Source: Sympetrum striolatum | Taxonomy: Eukaryota > Arthropoda > Insecta > Odonata > Libellulidae | Reading direction: 5' to 3' | Assembly: GCA_947579665.1 (NCBI GenBank) | Contig: OX388341.1 | Span: 7,244,752-7,308,751, forward strand | Length of the DNA stretch: 64,000 nt | In this document: one piece after another, positions 1 to 8,614 of the stretch | Layout of the letters: each line of letters starts with the position of its first letter | Numbering within the stretch: the stretch's first letter is position 1 | Notes under the pieces: generated by a model | The model's input: only the letters and a program-made list of their open reading frames with translations | What the model was told of the DNA's origin: nothing | Databases searched by the model: none | Position numbers and translations under genes: made by a program

Positions 1-1208
1 CAATCATTAGAGAGCAGAATGAACTAGTATAGAAAGTTGGACAAATGAGGGTATGCAAAACAGAATGAGTCTATTTTAAGTTTATTCCTATAAGTTTTGC
101 TAATCATGCATAGAATGATACATTGTGCCAATTAATTTAAGAAATAGTATATTTGTTTTCATGATGATTTTTAAGTAAATGATTTGTTTATTATTTCTAC
201 AGAAAAAGAGAAGAGATATTCTCAATGATGGAGGATATGAGTAAGCTGAAGACAATCATTAGAGAGCAGAATGAACTAGGATAGAAAGTTGGACAAAGGA
301 GGGTATGCAAAACAGAATGAGTCTATTTTAAATTTATTCCTATAAGTATTGCTAATCATGCATAGAATGATATATTGTGCCAATTAATTTAAAAAATAGT
401 ATATTTGTATTCATGATCATTTTTAACTAAATGATTTGTTTATTATTTCTACAGAAAAAGAGAAGATATATTCTCAATGACAGAGGATAAGAGTAAGCTG
501 AAGGCAATCATTGGAGAACATAATCAATCAGGAGACAAAGTAGGTCAAAGGAGGGAATGCAAAACAGATTGAGTCTATTTTAAATTTTTTCCTATAAATA
601 TTGCTAATCATGCATAGAATGATATATTGTGCGAATTAATTTATGAAATAGTATATTTGTTTTCATGATGTTTTTTAACTAAATCATTTGTTTATTATTT
701 CTACAGAAAGAGAGAAGAGATATTCTCAATGATGGAGGGTAAGAGTAAGCTGAAGACAATCATTAGAGAGCAGAATGAACTAGTATAGAAAGTTGGAGAA
801 AGGAGGGTATGCAAAACAGAATGAGTCTATTTAAATTTATTCCTATATGTATTGCTAATCATGCATAGAATGATATATTATGCGAATTAATTTATGAAAT
901 AGTATATTTGTTTTCATGATGTTTTTTAACTAAATCATTTGTTTATTATTTCTACAGAAAGAGAGAAGAGATATTCTCAATGATGGAGGGTAAGAGTAAG
1001 CTGAAGACAATCATTAGAGAGCAGAATGAACTAGGATAGAAATTTGGACAAAGGAGGGTATGCAAAACAGAATGAGTCTATTTTAAATTTATTCCTATAA
1101 GTATTGCTAATCATGCATAGAATGATACATTGTGCCAATTAATTTAAGAAATAGTATATTTGTTTTCATGATGATTTTTAACTAAATGATTTGTTTATTA
1201 TTTCTACA

Positions 1209-1711
1209 GAAAAAGAGAAGAGATATTCTACGAAACGAAGAGAAGAGTAAGCTGAAGGCAATCATTGGAGAACATAATCAATCAGGAGACAAAGTAGGTC
1301 AAAGAAGGGAATGCAAAAAAGAATGAGTCTATTTTAAATTTATTCCTATAAGTATTGCTAATCATGCATAGAAAGATATATTGTGCCAATTAATTTAAGA
1401 AATAGTATAATTGTTTTCATGATGATTTGTAACTTAATGATTTGTTTATTATTTCTACAGAAAAAGAGAAGAGATATTCTACGAAATGGAAGATAAGATT
1501 AAGCTGAAGGCAATCATTGGAGAACATATTCAATCAGGAGTCAAAGTAGGTCAAAGGAGAGAATGCAAAAAAGAATGAGTCTATTTTAAATTTATTCCTA
1601 TAAGTATTGCCAATCATGCAAAGAAAGATATATTGTGCCAATTAATTTAAGAAATAGTATATTTGTTTTCATGATCATTTTTAACTAATTGATTTGTTTA
1701 TTATTTCTTCA
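1209..1711 (+). repeat. Two divergent TACGAA-type B monomers
   Basis: Adjacent monomers (251 and 252 bp) in which the usual CTCAATGATGG is replaced by a CTACGAAA-type sequence. The first loses one base, which breaks the open frame. The second stays in frame and reads FYEMEDKIKLKAIIGEH before the usual tail. A third relative lies at 15924-16175 (CTACGCAACGAAG). They carry CG dinucleotides, which the array consensus lacks, and may be older or less homogenised. That reading is inferred. Confidence 0.7.
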
Positions 1712-3175
1712 GAAAAAGAGATGAGATATTCTCAATGATGGAGGATAATAGTAAGCTGAAGACAATCATTAGAGAGCAGAATGAACTAGGATAGAAAGTT
1801 GGACAAAGGAGGGTGTGCAAAACAAAATGAGTCTATTTTAAATTTATTCCTATAAGTATTGCTAATCATGCTAAGAAAGATATATTGTGCCAATTAATTT
1901 AAGAAAAAGTATATTTGTTTTTTATCATCATTTTTAACTAAATGATTTGTTTATTATTTCTACAGAAAAAGAGAAGAGATATTCTCAATGATCGAGGATA
2001 AGAGTAAGCTGATGACAATCATTAGAGAGCAGAATGAACTAGGGTAGAATGTTTGACAAAGGAGGGTATGCAAAACAGAATGAGTCTATTTTAAATTTAT
2101 TCCTATAAGTATTGCTAATCATGCATAGAATGATATATTGTGCCAATTAATTTATGAAATAGTATATTTGTTTTCATGATGTTTTTTAACTAAATGATTT
2201 GTTTATTATTTCTACAGAAGGAGAGAATAGATATTCTCAATGATGGAGGATAAGAGTAAGCTGAAGACAATCATTAGAGAGCAGAATGAACTAGTATAGA
2301 AAGTTGGACAAAGGAGGGTATGCAAAACAGAATGAGTCTATTTTAAATTTATTCCTATAAGTATTGCTAATCATGCATAGAATGATACATTGTGCCAATT
2401 AATTTAAGAAATAGTATATTTGTTTTCATGATGATTTTTAACTAAATGATTTGTTTATTATTTCTACAGAAAAAGAGAAGAGATATTCTCAATGATGGAG
2501 GATAAGAGTAAGCTGGAGGCAATCATTGGAGAACATAATCAATCAGGAGACAAAGTAGGTCAAAGGAGGGAATGCAAAACAGAATGAGTCTATTTTAAAT
2601 TTATTCCTATAAGTATTGCTAATCATGCATAGAATGATATATTGTGCCAATTAATTTAAGAAATAGTATATTTGTTTTCATGATGATTTTTTAATACTAA
2701 ATGATTTGTTTATTATTTCTTCAGAAAAAGAGAAGAGATATTCTTAATGATGGAGGATAAGAGTAAGCTGAAGACAATCATTAGAGAGCAGTATGAACTA
2801 GGATAGAAAGTTGGACAAAGGAGGGTATGCAAAACAGAGTGAGTCTATTTTGAATTTATTCCTATAAGTATTGCTTATCATGCAAAGAATGATATATTGT
2901 GCCAATTAATTTAAGAAATAGTATAATTGTTTTGATGATGATTTTTAACTAAATGATTTGTTTATTATTTCTACAGAAAAAGAGAAGAGATATTCTCAAT
3001 GATGGAGGATAAGAGTAAGCTGAAGACAATCATTAGAGAGCAGAATGAACTAGGATAGAAAGTTGGACAAAGGAGGGTATGCAAAACAGAATGAGTCTAT
3101 TTTAAATTTATTCCTATAAGTATTTTTAATAATGCATAGAATGATATATTGTGCCAATTAATTTAAAAAATAGTA

Positions 3176-3177
3176 TA
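3176..3177. repeat. TA target-site duplication, left, Tigger copy 1
   Basis: TA directly before CAGTAAAACC, repeated at 5561-5562 after the element. Removing the element and one TA restores an ordinary monomer sequence, ATAGTATATTTG, at monomer positions about 196-206. TA duplication is the rule for pogo/Tigger (Tc1-mariner superfamily) insertion. Confidence 0.93.
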
Positions 3178-3198
3178 CAGTAAAACCTCGATAACACG
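3178..3198 (+). repeat. 5' terminal inverted repeat, Tigger copy 1
   Basis: Begins CAGTAAAACCTCGATAACAC. The reverse complement of the right end begins CAGTAAACCCTCGCTAACAC, so 19 of 21 positions agree. Similarity stops after 21 bp except for scattered TTAACACGAA motifs. CAGTA...CTCG termini are typical of Tigger elements. Confidence 0.93.
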
Positions 3199-3633
3199 TA
3201 CTCGTTTAACACGAACCTCTCGATAACGCGAACAGTATCACGGTCCCGGCAGGAATGTATAGTGTCTTACGGGGTTTTGTTCGTTTAACACGAATTTCGG
3301 TTAAGACGAATTTCGAACAGTTTCCTCCATCCCTTGAATCATATAGTTCGCTTAAGGCGAACTGCCTGGCAGAATAAGAACCATGATTTTGAGGATAATA
3401 CGTTGCCTTGGTCCCTCGTTTTGAAACGATAACCCAAGACAATGTAGGGCATCCAATATAATAAGTAAGACACCCAAGAAAATGCAAGGAACCCAATGAG
3501 ATAGTGAGAATAGTAGGCAAGGAGTGAGTCAGGGAGTAAGTTTGGATGAATTTTCTTAGTCTTCTCGTGTCGACGACTATGAGTGAGTCTTTACTGAACA
3601 TCTGTAGCTACAGGAACAAAATATCTTTTTGCA
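3199..3633. other. 5' noncoding region of Tigger copy 1
   Basis: About 435 bp between the terminal repeat and the first transposase ATG. It holds TTAACACGAA at 3206-3215 and 3285-3294, and a variant TTAAGACGAA at 3301-3310. It presumably carries the element's promoter, but I see no convincing core-promoter motif. A 131-codon open frame on the minus strand (3206-3601) overlaps the terminal repeat and resembles nothing known to me; I treat it as chance. Confidence 0.7.
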
Positions 3634-5137
3634 ATGAGCAAACAAAAGCTAATGTGTATTTATCTTCAAACGAAGCTTAAAATATTAAGTGAGGTGGAAC
3701 GCGGAGCATGGAAGAAAACTCAGATTGCCCACAATTTTGGTATTCCAAAATCTCCTCATTGGTTTGACAACGATAATCAAAAATCACGAAAAAATTGATG
3801 AAGCGGCTGCATGAGAAGGTGTTGAGCTGAAAGGAAAGCGCATGTTTGGATCACATCTTAAGGACCTCGAAGATGAATTAATGGAATGGTTTAATCACGT
3901 TCGAGTAGCAGACGTGCCTAGAAGTGGACCTGTTATACAGCAAAAGGCATTGTCAATTGCATCCAGTTTGGGAATGAACGACTTTAAGTGCTCCAGTGGC
4001 TGGCTGTGGCGATTCCAAAAACGTCATGGAATCTCTTCGAAAGTGATATGTGGGGAAGCAAATAAAGTGAACGAAGGAAGTGTGAATGAGTGGCTGGCTG
4101 ATTTTGAACTTCTTCGAGAAAAGTACTCTCCTCGAGACGTTTTTAACATGGACGAAACGGGTGTATTTTATAACCTCTTGCCAAGCCGCACACGAATTAA
4201 GGGAGAGAAATGCCATGGAGGCAGTCACAGTAAGCAGTGATTGACCGTTGTTCTCACTTGCAATTCGGAAGGAAGCTAGAAGTTACGATGGTGGGTGATT
4301 GGAAAATCGAGGAGCCCCGATGCTTCAAGCACATCGATCTTTCAAAGCTGCCCTACGATTACACCCACAACAAGAAGGCATGGATTGACGGCACTGCATT
4401 TCGTGAATGGCTCGTGCGATTTAATAGACGTATGGCTGCTCAGAATCGTCATGTGTTACTCACGATGGACAACTGCGCTGCCCACAACCTAAAAAAAATG
4501 TAGTTGACTAACATCAAGGTTTGGTTTTTTCCGCCAAACACGACCAATCCTTTGCAGCCATTGGATCAGGGAATCACCGCTCTACTGAAGAGGTATTATC
4601 GGACTCATCTGGTACGAGCAGCGATCCTCGCAGCGGAAGGAAGTGTTAAATTAAGTTGGACTCTTTTGGATGCTATAAGAGCGATTGGAGCAGCTTGGGA
4701 ATCTGTATTCGCAAAGCATATTAAAAGTTGCTTCGATAAGGCTTGGGCCCATAGTGATTTCGATTATGCTGTTGGACAAGGAGCGGCTACTGAAAAGGAC
4801 ACACCTGAGGAATGGGAGCTTATGCAAACACTTTCGTCGGCAATGGTAAGTATCGTGAGAATATCTCCGCAGTTTGAGCGTTGATTTTATCTTCTTTAAA
4901 ACATCTTTAAATTGAGTTTTTGCTTAAAATTACCCGGTTGAGCTAACGTTTGAAGAATATTTGGAGTTCGACAATGATCTGGCCGTATGTTCCTTTCCTG
5001 ACGAGGAAGTAAACGCGAATAGCGAAGAATCATCCTCGGATGAAAGTGAGGAGGAGTCGCTTAAGCCTCCAACCCGTGGAGAAGTCACAACGGATCTAAA
5101 TGTGCTCCAAAGATATGCAGCAACGGCAAATGTTTAG
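3634..5137 (+). pseudogene. Transposase pseudogene, Tigger transposable element-derived protein 4-like, copy 1
   Basis: The gene encoded a pogo-family DDD transposase. The N-terminal Psq-type helix-turn-helix starts at ATG 3634 (KLKILSEVERG, QIAHNFGIPKS). The CENP-B-type second HTH follows at about 3860-4060 (GWLWRFQKRHGISSK). The catalytic domain has D in NMDETG (4151-4153), D in TMDNCAAH (4468-4470) and D in LQPLDQG (4564-4566). The acidic C-terminus includes SEESSSDESEEES and ends at TAG 5135. Lesions in order: net +1 frameshift within 3754-3763; TGA at 3812 and TGA at 4238, both where the family normally has Arg (CGA to TGA); TAG at 4277; -1 frameshift near 4313-4318; TAG at 4501. A 97 nt intron at 4846-4942 is needed to reach the C-terminus. 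No functional product is expected. The family call comes from recognised motifs, not a search. Confidence 0.92.
4846..4942 (+). other. Predicted intron in Tigger transposase, copy 1
   Basis: The transposase frame reaches ATG at 4843-4845 followed by GTAAGT, a near-ideal donor. The acceptor AG is at 4941-4942. Joining ATG to CTAACG at 4943 stays in frame and opens 64 further codons (LTFEEYLEFDNDLAVCSF, then an acidic tail) to TAG at 5135. Without splicing the frame ends after 13 more codons at 4882-4884. The acceptor has a weak pyrimidine tract. Inferred from frame and splice sites; no transcript evidence is available. Confidence 0.7.
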
Positions 5138-5539
5138 GACCTTTTCCGATAACTTAGATCGGATTAGACTTGACTGCATGGACCATTAGCACCCTACTCT
5201 TCGGCAAAAGAATTTACATGATTTAGTTAAATTTAATAAAAGCTAAAATGTTGACTTTGAAGACTGGTTATTTTTTTAAATTTATGTAATGCCTGACTGT
5301 GATGTAAAATAAAAAAAATACCAATTTATTTTAAGTTTATTGCAAAAATAAAACTACGGAATATATTCACCTACCAATTGGTAAAGGAAGATTTAATAGA
5401 GATTTTTGTGATCGATACTTAAACGTCAACATCATAATAGACGTCAGTATATCAGCAGGTATAATCGCACTTTTTTGCCGTGATACGGTTAACACGAATT
5501 TTTTTTAAACGCGAACACTTTGCCCGGTCCCTTGAGATT
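5138..5539. other. 3' noncoding region of Tigger copy 1
   Basis: About 400 bp between the transposase stop and the right terminal repeat. AT-rich, with AATAAA at 5235-5240, 5308-5313 and 5347-5352; the first, about 98 bp after the stop, is the likeliest polyadenylation signal. TTAACACGAA at 5489-5498 repeats a motif of the left end. Confidence 0.65.
5235..5240 (+). terminator. Polyadenylation signal candidate, Tigger copy 1
   Basis: AATAAA about 98 bp downstream of the transposase TAG at 5135. Two more AATAAA hexamers follow at 5308 and 5347. In AT-rich DNA such hexamers are common, so this rests on position. Confidence 0.5.
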
Positions 5540-5560
5540 CGTGTTAGCGAGGGTTTACTG
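5540..5560 (-). repeat. 3' terminal inverted repeat, Tigger copy 1
   Basis: Ends GCGAGGGTTTACTG. It pairs with the left end at 19 of 21 bases; the mismatches are at positions 8 and 14 counted from the tip. Confidence 0.93.
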
Positions 5561-5562
5561 TA
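5561..5562. repeat. TA target-site duplication, right, Tigger copy 1
   Basis: TA directly after the terminal CTG, matching 3176-3177. The interrupted monomer continues here as TATTTGTATTCATGATC. Confidence 0.93.
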
Positions 5563-6621
5563 TTTGTATTCATGATCATTTTTAACTAAATGATTTGTTT
5601 ATTATTTCTACAGAAAAAGAGAAGAGATATTCTCAATGATGGAGGATAAGAGTAAGCTGAAGACAATCATTAGAGAGCAGAATGAACTAGGATAGAAAGT
5701 TGGACAAAGGAGGGTATGCAAAACAGAATGAGTCTATTTAAATTTATTCCTATAAGTATTGCTAATCATGCATAGAATGATATATTGTGCGAATTAATTT
5801 ATGAAATAGTATATTTGTTTTCATGATGTTTTTTAACTAAATCATTTGTTTATTATTTCTACAGAAAGAGAGAAGAGATATTCTCAATGATGGAGGATAA
5901 GAGTAAGCTGAAGACAATCATTAGGGAGCAGAATGAACTAGTATAGAAAGTTGGACAAAGGAGGGTATGCAAAAAAGAATGAGGTTATTTTAAATTTATT
6001 CCTTTAAGTATTGCTAATCATGCAAAGAATAATATATATACGTCAATTAATTTAAGAAATAGTATATTTGTTTTCATGATGATTTTTAACTAAATGATTT
6101 GTTTATTATTTCTACAGAGAAAGAGAAGAGATATTCTCAATGATGGAGGATAAGAGTAAGCTGAAGACAATCATTAGAAAGCAGAATGAAATAGGATGGA
6201 AAGTTGGACAAAGGAGGGTACGCAAAACAGAATGAGTCTATTTTAAATTTATTCCTATAAGTATTGCTAATCATGCATAGAATGATATATTGTGCCAATT
6301 AATTTAAGAAATAGTATATTTGTTGTCAAGTTGATTTTTTTACTAAATGATTTGTTTATTATTTCTACAGAAGAAGAGAAGATATAATCTCAATGATGGA
6401 GGATATGAGTAAGCTGAAGACAATCATTAGAGAGCAGAATGAAGTAGGATAGAAAGTTGGACAAAGGAGGGTATGCAAAACAGAATGATTCTATTTTAAA
6501 TTTATTCCTATAAGCATTGGTAATCATGCATAGAATGATATATTGTGCCAATTAATTTAAGAAATAGTATATTTTTTTTCATGATGATTTTTAACTAAAT
6601 GATTTGTTTATTATTTCTACA

Positions 6622-6851
6622 GAAAAAGAGAAGAAATATTCTCAATGATGGAGGATATGAGTAAGCTGAAGACAATCATTAGAGAGCAGAATGAAGTAGG
6701 ATATAATGTTGCACAAAGGAGGGTATGCAAAACAGAATGAGTCTATTTTAAATTTATTCCTATAAGTATTGCTAAATACTTTAGCTATTGCTATATAGTA
6801 TTGCTAAATACTTTAATTTTTTTACTAAATGATTTGTTTATTATTACTACA
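6622..6851 (+). repeat. Composite 230 bp monomer with hairpin pair (copy 1)
   Basis: A type C monomer whose intron-like middle is replaced by about 40 bp of new sequence. The replacement holds two copies, 32 bp apart, of AGTATTGCTAAATACT (6765-6780 and 6797-6812), each a 6 bp stem with a GCTA loop. The monomer is 22 bp shorter than usual. The same arrangement occurs at four other places in the window. In this copy TGA at GAATGAG closes the frame that is open in three of the others. Confidence 0.9.
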
Positions 6852-8110
6852 GAAGAATTGAAGAGATATACTCAATGATGGAGGATATGAGTAAGCTGAA
6901 GACAATCATTGGAGAACATAATCAATCAGGAGACAATGTAGGTCAAAGGAGGGAATGCAAAACAGAATGAGTCTATTTTAAATTTATTCCTAAAAGTATT
7001 GCTAATCATGCATAGAATGATATATTGTGCCAATTAATTTAAGAAATAGTATATTTGTTTTCATGATGATTTTTAACTAAATGATTTGTTTATTATTTCT
7101 ACAGAAAAATTGAAGGGTTATTCTCAATGATGGAGGATAAGAGTAAGCTGAAGACAATCATTAGAGAGCAGAATGAACTAGGATATAAAGTTGCACAAAG
7201 GAGGGTATGCAAAACAGAAAGAGTCTACTTTAAATTTATTCCTATAAGCATTGGTAATCATGCATAGAATGATATATTGTGCCAATTAATTTAAGTAATA
7301 GTATATTTGTTTTCATGATGATTTTTAACTAAATGATTTGTTTATTATTTCTACAGAAAAAGAGAAGAGATATTCTCAATGATGGAGGATAAGAGTAAGC
7401 TGAAGGCAATCATTGGAGAACATAATCAATCAGGAGACAATGTAGGTCAAAGAAGGGAATGCAAAACAGAATGAGTCTATTTTAAATTTATTCCTAAAAG
7501 TATTGCTAATCATGCATAGAATGATATATTGTGCCAATTAATTTAAGAAATAGTATATATGTTTACATGATGATTTTTAACTAAATGATTTGTTTATTAT
7601 TTCTACAGAAAAAGAGAAGAGATATTCTCAATGATGGAGGATAAGAGTAAGCTGAAGACAATCATTAGAGAGCAGAATGAACTAGGATAGAAAGTTTGAC
7701 AAAGGAGGGTATGCAAAACAGAATGAGTCTATTTTAAATTTATTCCTATAAGTATTGGTAATCATGCATAGAATGATATATTGTGCCATTAATTTAAAAA
7801 ATAGTATATTTGTATTAATGATCATTTTTAACTAAATGATTTGTTAATTATTACTACAGAAAAAGAGAAGAGATATTCTCAATGATGGAGGATAAGAGTA
7901 AGCTGAAGGCAATCATTGGAGAACATAATCAATCAGGAGACAATGTAGGTCAAATTAGGGAATGCAAAACAGAATGAGTCTATTTTAAATTTATTCCTAT
8001 AAGTATTGCTAATCATGCATAGAATGATATATTGTGCCAATTAATTTAAGAAATAGTATATTTGTTTTCATGATGATTTTTAACTAAATGATTTGTTTAT
8101 TATTTCTACA

Positions 8111-8362
8111 GAAAAAGAGAAGAGATATTCTCAATGATGGAGGATAAGAGTAAGCTGAAGACAATCATTAGATAGCAGAATGAACTAGGATAGAAAGTTA
8201 GACAAAGGAGGGTATGCAAAACAGAATGAGTGTATTTTAAATTTATTCCTATAAGTATTGCTAATGATGCATAGAATGATATATTGTGACAATTAATTTA
8301 AAAAATAGTATATTTGTATTCATGATCATTTTTAACTAAATGATTTGTTTATTATTTCTACA
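8111..8362 (+). repeat. Representative type A monomer
   Basis: Exactly 252 bp and close to consensus. In the frame starting at the double ATG it reads MMEDKSKLKTII, then a REQNELG-type stretch closed by TAG. This copy has an extra earlier TAG at GATAGCAG and a GTTAGAC variant. Type A is the commonest monomer. It keeps the donor-like GGTATGC, which type B lacks. Confidence 0.9.
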
Positions 8363-8614
8363 GAAAAAGAGAGGAGATATTCTCAATGATGGAGGATAAG
8401 AGTAAGCTGAAGGCAATCATTGGAGAACATAATCAATCAGGAGACAATGTAGGTCAAAGGAGGGAATGCAAAACAGAATGAGTCTATTTTAAATTTATTC
8501 CTATAAGTATTGCTAATCATGCATAGAATGATATATTGTGCCAATTAATTTAAGAAATAGTATATTTGTTTTCATGATGATTTTTAACGAAATGATTTGT
8601 TTATTATTTCTACA
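8363..8614 (+). repeat. Representative type B monomer
   Basis: 252 bp. Its cassette at 8413-8465 reads KAIIGEHNQSGDNVGQRR with no stop until TGA after KTE. The donor-like GGTATGC is GGAATGC here, so the GT is gone. Outside the cassette I count only two private differences from the type A consensus. About 36 such monomers are seen, mostly at 0-29 kb and 56.5-59 kb. Confidence 0.9.

Larger units (their letters stand above)
1..3177 (+). repeat. 252 bp satellite array, left segment
   Basis: About 12.6 head-to-tail monomers, cut on the left by the window edge and on the right by the Tigger insertion. The monomer start used here is the G of the acceptor-like TTCTACAG, and the strand is that of the exon-like part. 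Most are type A (REQNELG then TAG in the open frame). Type B monomers (GEHNQSGD) lie near 510, 1264, 1516 and 2525. Two unusual monomers at 1209-1459 and 1460-1711 carry ATTCTACGAA in place of ATTCTCAATG. The segment resembles, but is not collinear with, the satellite before the second Tigger copy; close identity covers only about the last monomer before the insertion. No gene seen. Confidence 0.96.
3178..5560 (+). mobile_element. Tigger/pogo-type DNA transposon, copy 1 (inactive)
   Basis: A complete 2,383 bp element inserted in the satellite. It has 21 bp terminal inverted repeats matching at 19 of 21 positions, starts with CAG, ends with CTG and is flanked by TA. It encodes one transposase on the plus strand, interrupted by stops and frameshifts. 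Subterminal copies of TTAACACGAA (3206-3215, 3285-3294, 5489-5498, inverted at 5538-5547) look like transposase-binding repeats. Base composition is clearly higher in G+C and CG than the surrounding array. It is nearly identical to the element at 16882-19264, with three transitions seen by eye. Confidence 0.95.

Noticed and set aside
3206..3601. 131-codon minus-strand open frame at the left end of Tigger (twin at 16910-17305)
   Set aside because: It overlaps the terminal repeat and subterminal motifs, resembles no known family, and exists twice only because the element was duplicated.
3953..4228. 91-codon minus-strand frame and 65-codon plus frame (4295-4492) within the transposase, with twins in copy 2
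   Set aside because: They lie in other frames over the recognised transposase coding sequence and are shadows of it. The 65-codon one covers the out-of-frame side of the 4313-4318 frameshift.
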